A stretch of DNA of 64,000 bases from NCBI GenBank assembly GCA_963978545.1, contig OZ021733.1, positions 73,005,589 through 73,069,588 of the forward strand, written 5' to 3'. Below, in pieces: positions 38,341 to 50,373 of this stretch (positions are counted from its first letter, which is position 1; each line of letters begins with the position of its first letter). The position numbers were made by a program, and so were the translations under genes. Source of the stretch: Linyphia triangularis. Lineage: Eukaryota; Arthropoda; Arachnida; Araneae; Linyphiidae. The notes under the pieces were generated by a model that was not told the origin of the DNA, searched no databases, and saw only the letters and a program-made list of their open reading frames with translations.

Positions 38341-41300
38341 TTACAATTTAATTCTAAATTGATACAATACTAGGAAAATTTGCAATTTTTGAACTTTTTT
38401 CAGTTTTTGACCCAAAGATTTCCAAACACCCTTTTTTCATGTTTCATGAGAAAAGTTCTAATTATACAATGATTGCAATTTTTGAGAAAAAACTGTATTG
38501 CCTCGGCCATAAGGTTCAAAACTATTAAATACAAGTGAAATTAGCTAATTTTAAGCATTTTTTTTATTTTTCGAAAAAAAACTTTTTTTCCGTTTTTACA
38601 CGTTTCATGAGAAAATCTCTGATTTAAGAATGATTGCAGTTTCTTATCAAACAACTGCAATTATTGAGAATTTAATTCTGAAATTACTAAATACTTGTGC
38701 TCTTGGGGGTTTTTGATCATTGTATTATTTTGCGACAGAGCAAATTGCGTTCACACTTTCTGAACGTCAATTTAGAAAAGTTCTATTTCCAAAATGATTG
38801 AAGTATTTATGTTAAAATCTAATCTGCATAGTAGTTTAAGTTTAAAATTATTAAATACTAGCGAAGTTATCTTTTTTTGAAATTTTTTTTAGTTTTCGAA
38901 ACAAAGATTTTAAAAGGCATTTTTTTGACGTTTCATGAGAAAAGTGCTAAGTGTAAAATGATTGATGTTTTTAAATAAAAAACTAGCTTGTATTACAATT
39001 TAATTCTAAATTGATACAATACTAGGAAAATTTGCAATTTTTTAACTTTTTCCGGTTTTTGACCCAAAGATTTCCAAACACCCTTTTTTCATGTTTCATG
39101 AGAAAAGTTCTAATTATACAATGATTGCAATTTTTGAGTAAAAAACGGTATTGCCTCGGCCGTAAGGTTCAAAACTATTAAATACAAGTGAAATTAGCTA
39201 ATTTTAAGCATTTTTTTTTTTTCGAAAAAAAACTTTTTTTCCGTTTTTACACGTTTCATGAGAAAATCTCTGATTTAAGAATGATTGCAGTTTCTTATCA
39301 AACAACTGCAATTATTGAGAATTTAAATCTGAAATGACTAAATACTAGTGCTCTTAAGGGTTTTTGATCATTGTATTATTTTGCGACAGAGCAAATTGCG
39401 TTCACACTTTCTGAACATCACTTTAGAAAAGTTCAATTTCCAAAATGATTGAAGTATTTATGTTAAAAATTATTCTGCATAGTAGTTTAAGTTTAAAATT
39501 ATTAAATACTAGCGAAGTTATCTTTTTTTTGAAATTTTTTTTAGTTTTCGAAACAAAGATTTTAAAAGGCATTTTTTTGACGTTTCATGAGAAAAGTGCT
39601 AAGTGTAAAATGATTGATGTTTTTAAATAAAAAACTAGCTTGTATTACAATATAATTCTAAATTGATACAATACTAGGAAAATTTCCTATTTTTGAACTT
39701 TTTTTCAGTTTTTGACCCAAAGATTTCCAAACACCCTTTTTTCATGTTTCATGAGAAAAGCTCTAATTATACAATGATTGCAATTTTTGAGTAAAAAACT
39801 GTATTGCCTAGGCCTTAAGGTTCAAAACTATTAAATACAAGTGAAATTAGCTAATTTTAAGCATTTTTTTTATTTTTTGAAAAAAAACTTTTTTTCCGTT
39901 TTTACACGTTTCATGAGAAAATCTCTGATTTAAGAATGATTGCAGTTTCTTATCAAACAACTGCAATTATTGAGAATTTAAATCTGAAATTACTAAATAC
40001 TAGTGCTCTTGGGGGTTTTTGATCATTGTATTATTTTGCGACAGAGCAAATTGCGTTAACACTTTCTGAACGTCAATTTAGAAAAGTTCTATTTCCAAAA
40101 TGATTGAAGTATTTATGTTAAAATCTATTCTGCATAGTAGTTTAAGTTTAAAATTATTAAATACTAGCGAAGTTATCTTTTTTTGAAATTTTTTTTAGTT
40201 TTCGAAACAAAGATTTTAAAAGGCATTTTTTTGACGTTTCATGAGAAAAGTGCTAAGTGTAAAATGATTGATGTTTTTAAATAAAAAACTAGCTTGTATT
40301 ACAATATAATCCTAAATTGATACAATACTAGGAAAATTTCCTATTTTTGAACTTTTTTTCAGTTTTTGACCCAAAGATTTCCAAACACCCTTTTTTCATG
40401 TTTCATGAGAAAAGTTATAATTATACAATGATTGCAATTTTTGAGTAAAGAACTGTATTGCCTCGGCCTTAAGATTCAAAACTATTAAATACAAGTGAAA
40501 TTAGCTAATTTTAAGCATTTTTTTTTTTTTCGAAAAAAACTTTTTTTCCGTTTTTACACGTTTCATGAGAAAATCTCTGATTTAAGAATGATTGCAGTTT
40601 CTTATCAAACAACTGCAATTATTGAGAATTTAAATCTGAAATTACTAAATACTAGTGCTCTTGGGGGTTTTTGATCATTGTATTATTTTGCGACAGAGCA
40701 AATTGCGTTCACACTTTCTGAACGTCAATTTAGAAAAGTTCTATTTCCAAAATGATTGAAGTATTTATGTTAAAATCTATTCTGCATAGTAGTTTAAGTT
40801 TAAAATTATTAAATACAAGCGAAGTTATCTTTTTTTGAAATTTTTTTTAGTTTTCGAAACAAAGATTTTAAAAGGCATTTTTTTGACGTTTCATGAGAAA
40901 AGTGCTAAGTGTAAAATGATTGATGTTTTTAAATAAAAAACTAGCTTGTAATACAATATAATTCTAAATTGATACAATACTAGGAAAATTTCCTATTTTT
41001 GAACTTTTTTTCAGTTTTTGACCCAAAGATTTCCAAACACCCTTTTTTCATGTTTCATGAGAAAAGCTCTAATTATACAATGATTGCAATTTTTGAGTAA
41101 AAAACTGTATTGCCTAGGCCTTAAGGTTCAAAACTATTAAATACAAGTGAAATTAGCTAATTTTAAGCATTTTTTTTATTTTTCGAAAAAAAACTTTTTT
41201 TCCGTTTTTACACGTTTCATGAGAAAATCTCTGATTTAAGAATGATTGCAGTTTCTTATCAAACAACTGCAATTATTGAGAATTTAAATCTGAAATTACT

Positions 41301-42736
41301 AAATACTAGTGCTCTTGGGGGTTTTTGATCATTGTATTATTTTGCGACAGAGCAAATTGCGTTAACACTTTCTGAACGTCAATTTAGAAAAGTTCTATTT
41401 CCAAAATGATTGAAGTATTTATGTTAAAATCTATTCTGCATAGTAGTTTAAGTTTAAAATTATTAAATACTAGCGAAGTTATCTTTTTTTAAAAATTTTT
41501 TTAGTTTTCGAAACAAAGATTTTAAAAGGCATTTTTTTGACGTTTCATGAGAAAAGTGCTAAGTGTAAAATGATTGATGTTTTTAAATAAAAAACTAGCT
41601 TGTATTACAATATAATCCTAAATTGATACAATACTAGGAAAATTTCCTATTTTTGAACTTTTTTTCAGTTTTTGACCCAAAGATTTCCAAACACCCTTGT
41701 TTCATGTTTCATGAGAAAAGCTCTAATTATACAATGATTGCAATTTTTGAGTAAAAAACTGTATTGCCTAGGCCTTAAGGTTTAAAACTATTAAATACAA
41801 GTGAAATTAGCTAATTTTAAGCATTTTTTTTATTTTTCGAAAAAAAACTTTTTTTCTGTTTTTACACGTTTCATGAGAAAATCTCTGATTTAAGAATGAT
41901 TGCAGTTTCTTATCAAACAACTGCAATTATTGAGAATTTAAATCTGAAATTACTAAATACTAGTGCTCTTGGGGGTTTTTGATCATTGTATTATTTTGCG
42001 ACGGAGCAAATTGCGTTAACATTTTCTGAACGTCAATTTAGAAAAGTTCTATTTCCAAAATGATTGAAGTATTTATGTTAAAATCTATTCTGCATAGTAG
42101 TTTAAGTTTAAAATTATTAAATACTAGCGAAGTTATCTTTTTTTGAAATTTTTTTTAGTTTTCGAAACAAAGATTTTAAAAGGCATTTTTTGACGTTTCA
42201 TGAGAAAAGTGCTAAGTGTAAAATGATTGATGTTTTTAAATAAAAAACTAGCTTGTATTACAATTTAATTCTAAATTGATACAATACTAGGAAAATTTGC
42301 AATTTTTGAACTTTTTTTCAGTTTTTGACCCAAAGATTTCCAAACACCCTTTTTTCATGTTTCATGAGAAAAGTTCTAATTATACAATGATTGCAATTTT
42401 TGAGTAAAAAACTGTATTGCCTCGGCCTTAAGGTTCAAAACTATTAAATACAAGTGAAATTAGCTAATTTTAAGCATTTTTTTTATTTTTCGAAAAAAAC
42501 TTTTTTTTCCGTTTTTACACGTTTCATGAGAAAATCTCTGATTTAAGAATGATTGCAGTTTCTTATCAAACAACTGCAATTATTGAGAATTTAATTCTGA
42601 AATTACTAAATACTAGTGCTCTTGGGGGTTTTTGATCATTGTATTATTTTGCGACAGAGCAAATTGCGTTCACACTTTCTGAACGTCACTTTAGAAAAGT
42701 TCTATTTCCAAAATGATTGAAGTATTTATTTTAAAA

Positions 42737-45348
42737 ACTATTCTGCATAGTAGTTTAAGTTTAAAATTATTAAATACTAGCGAAGTTATCTTTTTTTGAA
42801 ATTTTTTTTAGTTTTCGAAAAAAAATTTTAAAAGGCAATTTTTTGACGTTTCATGAGAAAAGTGCTAAGTGTAAAATGATTGATGTTTTTAAATAAAAAA
42901 CTAGCTTGTATTACAATTTAATTCTAAATTGATACAATAATAGGAAAATTTCCTATTTTTGAACTTTTTTTCAGTTTTTGACCCAAAGATTTCCAAACAC
43001 CCTTTTTTCATGTTTCATGAGAAAAGCTCTAATTATACAATGATTGCAATTTTTGAGTAAAGAACTGTATTGCCTAGGCCTGAAGGTTCAAAATTATTAA
43101 ACACAAGTGAAATTAGCTAATTTTAAGCATTTTTTTTATTTTTTGAAAAAAACTTTTTTTCTGTTTTTACACGTTTCATGAGAAAATCTCTGATTTAAGA
43201 ATGATTGCAGTTTCTTATCAAACAACTGCAATTATTGAGAATTTAAATCTGAAATTACTAAATACTAGTGCTCTTGGGGGTTTTTGATCATTGTATTATT
43301 TTGCGACAGAGCAAATTGCGTTCACACTTTCTGAACGTCACTTTAGAAAAGTTCTATTTCCAAAATGATTGAAGTATTTATTTTAAAAACTATTCTGCAT
43401 AGTAATTTAAGTTTAAAATTATTAAATACTAGCGAAGTTATCTTTGTTTGAAATTTTTTTTAGTTTTCGAAACAAAAATTTTAAAAGGCATTTTTTTGAC
43501 GATTCATGAGAAAAGTGCTAAGTGTAAAATGATTGATGTTTTTAAATAAAAAACTAGCTTGTATTACAATTTAATTCTAAATTGATACAATAATAGGAAA
43601 ATTTCCTATTTTTGAACTTTTTTTCAGTTTTTGACCCAAAGATTTCCAAACACCCTTTTTTCATGTTTCATGAGAAAAGCTCTAATTATACAATGATTGC
43701 AATTTTTGAGTAAAGAACTGTATTGCCTAGGCCTGAAGGTTCAAAATTATTAAACACAAGTGAAATTAGCTAATTTTAAGCATTTTTTTTATTTTTCAAA
43801 AAAAACTTTTTTTCCGTTTTTACACGTTTCATGAGAAAATCTCTGATTTAAGAATGATTGCAGTTTCTTATCAAACAACTGCAATTATTGAGAATTTAAA
43901 TCTGAAATTACTAAATACTAGTGCTCTTGGGGGTTTTTGATCATTGTATTATTTTGCGACAGAGCAAATTGCGTTAACACTTTCTGAACGTCAATTTAGA
44001 AAAGTTCTATTTCCAAAATGATTGAAGTATTTATGTTAAAATCTATTCTGCATAGTAGTTTAAGTTTAAAATTATTAAATACTAGCGAAGTTATCTTTTT
44101 TTAAAATTTTTTTTAGTTTTCGAAACAAAGATTTTAAAAGGCATTTTTTTGACGTTTCATGAGAAAAGTGCTAAGTGTAAAATGATTGATGTTTTTAAAT
44201 AAAAAACTAGCTTGTATTACAATATAATCCTAAATTGATACAATACTAGGAAAATTTCCTATTTTTGAACTTTTTTTCAGTTTTTGACCCAAAGATTTCC
44301 AAACACCCTTGTTTCATGTTTCATGAGAAAAGCTCTAATTATACAATGATTGCAATTTTTGAGTAAAGAACTGTATTGCCTAGGCCTGAAGGTTCAAAAT
44401 TATTAAACACAAGTGAAATTAGCTAATTTTAAGCATTTTTTTTATTTTTCAAAAAAAACTTTTTTTCCGTTTTTACACGTTTCATGAGAAAATCTCTGAT
44501 TTAAGAATGATTGCAGTTTCTTATCAAACAACTGCAATTATTGAGAATTTAAATCTGAAATTACTAAATACTAGTGCTCTTGGGGGTTTTTGATCATTGT
44601 ATTATTTTGCGACAGAGCAAATTGCGTTAACACTTTCTGAACGTCAATTTAGAAAAGTTCTATTTCCAAAATGATTGAAGTATTTATGTTAAAATCTATT
44701 CTGCATAGTAGTTTAAGTTTAAAATTATTAAATACTAGCGAAGTTATCTTTTTTTAAAATTTTTTTTAGTTTTCGAAACAAAGATTTTAAAAGGCATTTT
44801 TTTGACGTTTCATGAGAAAAGTGCTAAGTGTAAAATGATTGATGTTTTTAAATAAAAAACTAGCTTGTATTACAATATAATCCTAAATTGATACAATACT
44901 AGGAAAATTTCCTATTTTTGAACTTTTTTTCAGTTTTTGACCCAAAGATTTCCAAACACCCTTGTTTCATGTTTCATGAGAAAAGCTCTAATTATACAAT
45001 GATTGCAATTTTTGAGTAAAAAACTGTATTGCCTAGGCCTTAAGGTTTAAAACTATTAAATACAAGTGAAATTAGCTAATTTTAAGCATTTTTTTTATTT
45101 TTCGAAAAAAAACTTTTTTTCTGTTTTTACACGTTTCATGAGAAAATCTCTGATTTAAGAATGATTGCAGTTTCTTATCAAACAACTGCAATTATTGAGA
45201 ATTTAAATCTGAAATTACTAAATACTAGTGCTCTTGGGGGTTTTTGATCATTGTATTATTTTGCGACGGAGCAAATTGCGTTAACATTTTCTGAACGTCA
45301 ATTTAGAAAAGTTCTATTTCCAAAATGATTGAAGTATTTATGTTAAAA
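42737..45348 (+). repeat. 2612-bp four-unit piece, copy 1
   Basis: It starts where unit 42522 and unit 45134 become alike (CGAAAAAAAATTTTAAAAGG, then GGCAATTTTTT) and carries units 43174, 43827 and 44480. The next copy follows directly. Edges are estimated from the first shared and last discordant alleles. Confidence 0.65.
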
Positions 45349-46960
45349 TCTATTCTGCATAGTAGTTTAAGTTTAAAATTATTAAATACTAGCGAAGTTA
45401 TCTTTTTTTGAAATTTTTTTTAGTTTTCGAAAAAAAATTTTAAAAGGCAATTTTTTGACGTTTCATGAGAAAAGTGCTAAGTGTAAAATGATTGATGTTT
45501 TTAAATAAAAAACTAGCTTGTATTACAATTTAATTCTAAATTGATACAATAATAGGAAAATTTCCTATTTTTGAACTTTTTTTCAGTTTTTGACCCAAAG
45601 ATTTCCAAACACCCTTTTTTCATGTTTCATGAGAAAAGCTCTAATTATACAATGATTGCAATTTTTGAGTAAAGAACTGTATTGCCTAGGCCTGAAGGTT
45701 CAAAATTATTAAACACAAGTGAAATTAGCTAATTTTAAGCATTTTTTTTATTTTTTGAAAAAAACTTTTTTTCTGTTTTTACACGTTTCATGAGAAAATC
45801 TCTGATTTAAGAATGATTGCAGTTTCTTATCAAACAACTGCAATTATTGAGAATTTAAATCTGAAATTACTAAATACTAGTGCTCTTGGGGGTTTTTGAT
45901 CATTGTATTATTTTGCGACAGAGCAAATTGCGTTCACACTTTCTGAACGTCACTTTAGAAAAGTTCTATTTCCAAAATGATTGAAGTATTTATTTTAAAA
46001 ACTATTCTGCATAGTAATTTAAGTTTAAAATTATTAAATACTAGCGAAGTTATCTTTGTTTGAAATTTTTTTTAGTTTTCGAAACAAAAATTTTAAAAGG
46101 CATTTTTTTGACGATTCATGAGAAAAGTGCTAAGTGTAAAATGATTGATGTTTTTAAATAAAAAACTAGCTTGTATTACAATTTAATTCTAAATTGATAC
46201 AATAATAGGAAAATTTCCTATTTTTGAACTTTTTTTCAGTTTTTGACCCAAAGATTTCCAAACACCCTTTTTTCATGTTTCATGAGAAAAGCTCTAATTA
46301 TACAATGATTGCAATTTTTGAGTAAAGAACTGTATTGCCTAGGCCTGAAGGTTCAAAATTATTAAACACAAGTGAAATTAGCTAATTTTAAGCATTTTTT
46401 TTATTTTTCAAAAAAAACTTTTTTTCCGTTTTTACACGTTTCATGAGAAAATCTCTGATTTAAGAATGATTGCAGTTTCTTATCAAACAACTGCAATTAT
46501 TGAGAATTTAAATCTGAAATTACTAAATACTAGTGCTCTTGGGGGTTTTTGATCATTGTATTATTTTGCGACAGAGCAAATTGCGTTAACACTTTCTGAA
46601 CGTCAATTTAGAAAAGTTCTATTTCCAAAATGATTGAAGTATTTATGTTAAAATCTATTCTGCATAGTAGTTTAAGTTTAAAATTATTAAATACTAGCGA
46701 AGTTATCTTTTTTTAAAATTTTTTTTAGTTTTCGAAACAAAGATTTTAAAAGGCATTTTTTTGACGTTTCATGAGAAAAGTGCTAAGTGTAAAATGATTG
46801 ATGTTTTTAAATAAAAAACTAGCTTGTATTACAATATAATCCTAAATTGATACAATACTAGGAAAATTTCCTATTTTTGAACTTTTTTTCAGTTTTTGAC
46901 CCAAAGATTTCCAAACACCCTTGTTTCATGTTTCATGAGAAAAGCTCTAATTATACAATG
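45349..46960 (+). repeat. 2612-bp four-unit piece, copy 2 (incomplete)
   Basis: It follows 42737 onward in register through units 45786 and 46439. In D of unit 46439 the alleles become AAAAAACTG and CTAGGCCTTAAGGTTTA instead of AAGAACTG and CTAGGCCTGAAGG, so the 2612-bp match stops there and a 1959-bp or 5224-bp match takes over. Confidence 0.6.
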
Positions 46961-49040
46961 ATTGCAATTTTTGAGTAAAAAACTGTATTGCCTAGGCCTT
47001 AAGGTTTAAAACTATTAAATACAAGTGAAATTAGCTAATTTTAAGCATTTTTTTTATTTTTCGAAAAAAAACTTTTTTTCTGTTTTTACACGTTTCATGA
47101 GAAAATCTCTGATTTAAGAATGATTGCAGTTTCTTATCAAACAACTGCAATTATTGAGAATTTAAATCTGAAATTACTAAATACTAGTGCTCTTGGGGGT
47201 TTTTGATCATTGTATTATTTTGCGACGGAGCAAATTGCGTTAACATTTTCTGAACGTCAATTTAGAAAAGTTCTATTTCCAAAATGATTGAAGTATTTAT
47301 GTTAAAATCTATTCTGCATAGTAGTTTAAGTTTAAAATTATTAAATACTAGCGAAGTTATCTTTTTTTGAAATTTTTTTTAGTTTTCGAAACAAAGATTT
47401 TAAAAGGCATTTTTTGACGTTTCATGAGAAAAGTGCTAAGTGTAAAATGATTGATGTTTTTAAATAAAAAACTAGCTTGTATTACAATTTAATTCTAAAT
47501 TGATACAATACTAGGAAAATTTGCAATTTTTGAACTTTTTTTCAGTTTTTGACCCAAAGATTTCCAAACACCCTTTTTTCATGTTTCATGAGAAAAGTTC
47601 TAATTATACAATGATTGCAATTTTTGAGTAAAAAACTGTATTGCCTCGGCCTTAAGGTTCAAAACTATTAAATACAAGTGAAATTAGCTAATTTTAAGCA
47701 TTTTTTTTATTTTTCGAAAAAAACTTTTTTTTCCGTTTTTACACGTTTCATGAGAAAATCTCTGATTTAAGAATGATTGCAGTTTCTTATCAAACAACTG
47801 CAATTATTGAGAATTTAATTCTGAAATTACTAAATACTAGTGCTCTTGGGGGTTTTTGATCATTGTATTATTTTGCGACAGAGCAAATTGCGTTCACACT
47901 TTCTGAACGTCACTTTAGAAAAGTTCTATTTCCAAAATGATTGAAGTATTTATTTTAAAAACTATTCTGCATAGTAGTTTAAGTTTAAAATTATTAAATA
48001 CTAGCGAAGTTATCTTTTTTTGAAATTTTTTTTAGTTTTCGAAAAAAAAATTTTAAAAGGCAATTTTTTGACGTTTCATGAGAAAAGTGCTAAGTGTAAA
48101 ATGATTGATGTTTTTAAATAAAAAACTAGCTTGTATTACAATTTAATTCTAAATTGATACAATAATAGGAAAATTTCCTATTTTTGAACTTTTTTTCAGT
48201 TTTTGACCCAAAGATTTCCAAACACCCTTTTTTCATGTTTCATGAGAAAAGCTCTAATTATACAATGATTGCAATTTTTGAGTAAAGAACTGTATTGCCT
48301 AGGCCTGAAGGTTCAAAATTATTAAACACAAAAGAAATTAGCTAATTTTAAGCATTTTTTTTATTTTTTGAAAAAAACTTTTTTTCTGTTTTTACACGTT
48401 TCATGAGAAAATCTCTGATTTAAGAATGATTGCAGTTTCTTATCAAACAACTGCAATTATTGAGAATTTAAATCTGAAATTACTAAATACTAGTGCTCTT
48501 GGGGGTTTTTGATCATTGTATTATTTTGCGACAGAGCAAATTGCGTTCACACTTTCTGAACGTCACTTTAGAAAAGTTCTATTTCCAAAATGATTGAAGT
48601 ATTTATTTTAAAAACTATTCTGCATAGTAATTTAAGTTTAAAATTATTAAATACTAGCGAAGTTATCTTTGTTTGAAATTTTTTTTAGTTTTCGAAACAA
48701 AAATTTTAAAAGGCATTTTTTTGACGATTCATGAGAAAAGTGCTAAGTGTAAAATGATTGATGTTTTTAAATAAAAAACTAGCTTGTATTACAATTTAAT
48801 TCTAAATTGATACAATAATAGGAAAATTTCCTATTTTTGAACTTTTTTTCAGTTTTTGACCCAAAGATTTCCAAACACCCTTTTTTCATGTTTCATGAGA
48901 AAAGCTCTAATTATACAATGATTGCAATTTTTGAGTAAAGAACTGTATTGCCTAGGCCTGAAGGTTCAAAATTATTAAACACAAGTGAAATTAGCTAATT
49001 TTAAGCATTTTTTTTATTTTTCAAAAAAAACTTTTTTTCT

Positions 49041-50373
49041 GTTTTTACACGTTTCATGAGAAAATCTCTGATTTAAGAATGATTGCAGTTTCTTATCAAA
49101 CAACTGCAATTATTGAGAATTTAAATCTGACATTACTAAATACTAGTGCTCTTGGGGGTTTTTGATCATTGTATTATTTTGCGACAGAGCAAATTGCGTT
49201 CACACTTTCTGAACGTCACTTTAGAAAAGTTCTATTTCCAAAATGATTGAAGTATTTATTTTAAAAACTATTCTGCATAGTAGTTTAAGTTTAAAATTAT
49301 TAAATACTAGCGAAGTTATCTTTTTTTAAATTTTTTTTAGTTTTCGAAACAAAGATTTTAAAAGGCATTTTTTGACGTTTTATGAGAAAAGTGCTAAGTG
49401 TAGAATGATTGATGTTTTTGAATAAAAAACTAGCATGTATTACAATTTAATTCTAAATTGATACAATACTAGGAAAATTTGCAATTTTTGAACTTTTTTT
49501 CAGTTTTTGACCCAAAGATTTCCAAACACCCTTTTTTCATGTTTCATGAGAAAAGTTCTAATTATACAATGATTGCAATTTTCGAGTAAAAAACTGTATT
49601 GCCTCGGCCTTAAGGTTCAAAACTATTAAATACAAGTGAAATTAGCTAATTTTAAGCATTTTTTTTATTTTTCGAAAAAAACTTTTTCCGTTTTTACACA
49701 TTTCATGAGAAAATCTCTGATTTAAGAATGATTGCAGTTTCTTATCAAACAACTGCAATTATTGAGAATTTAAATCTGAAATTACTAAATACTAGTGCTC
49801 TTGGGGGTTTTTGATCATTGTATTATTTTGCGACAGAGCAAATTGCGTTCACACTTTCTGAACGTCACTTTAGAAAAGCTCTATTTCCAAAATGATTGAA
49901 GTATTTATGTTAAAACTATTCTGCATAGTAGTTTAAGTTTAAAATTATTAAATACTAGCGAAGTTATCTTTGTTTGAAATTTTTTTTAGTTTTCGAAACA
50001 AAAATTTTAAAAGGCAATTTTTTGACGTTTCATGAGAAAAGTGCTAAGTGTAGAATGATTGATGTTTTTGAATAAAAAACTAGCTTTTACATTTAACTAG
50101 CTTTTACTAGCTTTTACATTAATTACAATTTAATTCTAAATTGATACAATACTAGGAAAATTTGCAATTTTTGAACTTTTTTCAGTTTTTGACCCAAAGA
50201 TTTCCAAACACCCTTTTTTCATGTTTCATGAGAAAAGTTCTAATTATACAATGATTGCAATTTTTGAGAAAAAACTGTATTGCCTCGGCCATAAGGTTCA
50301 AAACTATTAAATACAAGTGAAATTAGCTAATTTTAAGCATTTTTTTTATTTTTCGAAAAAAAACTTTTTTTCC
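49041..50373 (+). repeat. Mosaic linker, units 49052 and 49701
   Basis: Unit 49052 has GACATTACT in A, a shortened TTTTTTTAAATTTTTTTT in B, the mutated C box TTTTATGAG and the short D tail. Unit 49701 begins like 5235 and 10451 (AAAAGCTCTATTT, TTTGTTTGAAAT, GGCAATTTTTT) and then carries the mini-repeat insertion at 50079-50121. Confidence 0.75.
50079..50121 (+). repeat. Mini-repeat insertion in subunit C (unit 49701, 684 bp)
   Basis: The 43-base arrangement is the same as at 19303-19345, but here it sits behind a different B subunit (GTTTGAAAT, GGCAATTTTTT). The insertion-bearing C-D half has therefore been joined to another A-B half, which is direct evidence of exchange inside units. Confidence 0.9.

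Larger units (their letters stand above)
33070..41499 (+). repeat. Mosaic segment, units 33342 to 41215
   Basis: This stretch contains thirteen units of mixed descent. Units 33342 and 33998 resemble 28111 and 28765. Units 34652, 35306 and 35960 resemble 41215, 41869 and 42522 (shift about 6563). Units 36613 and 37267 resemble 18271 and 18924 (shift 18343; shared AATTAGTTAATT and AACGTAACTTTAG). Units 39254 and 39909 resemble 51687 and 52341. Private changes include GATTGTAGTA near 34192, CTCGGAATTAAGG near 35860 and GAAATTTGTTTTAG near 36893. There is no other content. Confidence 0.8.
41500..49040 (+). repeat. Nested duplications of 1, 3, 4, 5 and 8 units
   Basis: Several shifts overlap here. 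Units 41869, 45134 and 47093 share GCGACGGAGC with TTAACATTTTC (spacings 3265 and 1959). Units 43174, 45786 and 48399 share AGTAATTTAAG and the C-box change GACGATTCATGAG (spacing about 2612). Unit 44480 is a near-copy of its neighbour 43827, including the TTTTTTTAAAATTTT form of B. The stretch from about 41500 to 43815 recurs at about 46724 to 49040 (shift 5224). The simplest reading is an eight-unit block in which a four-unit piece was duplicated again. Confidence 0.75.

Noticed and set aside
39445..39630. 61-codon open frame, starting at ATG in AATGATTG
   Set aside because: It runs through B into C of one unit and exists because a T run in B has eight T instead of seven. Most homologous units have stops here, so it is not a gene.
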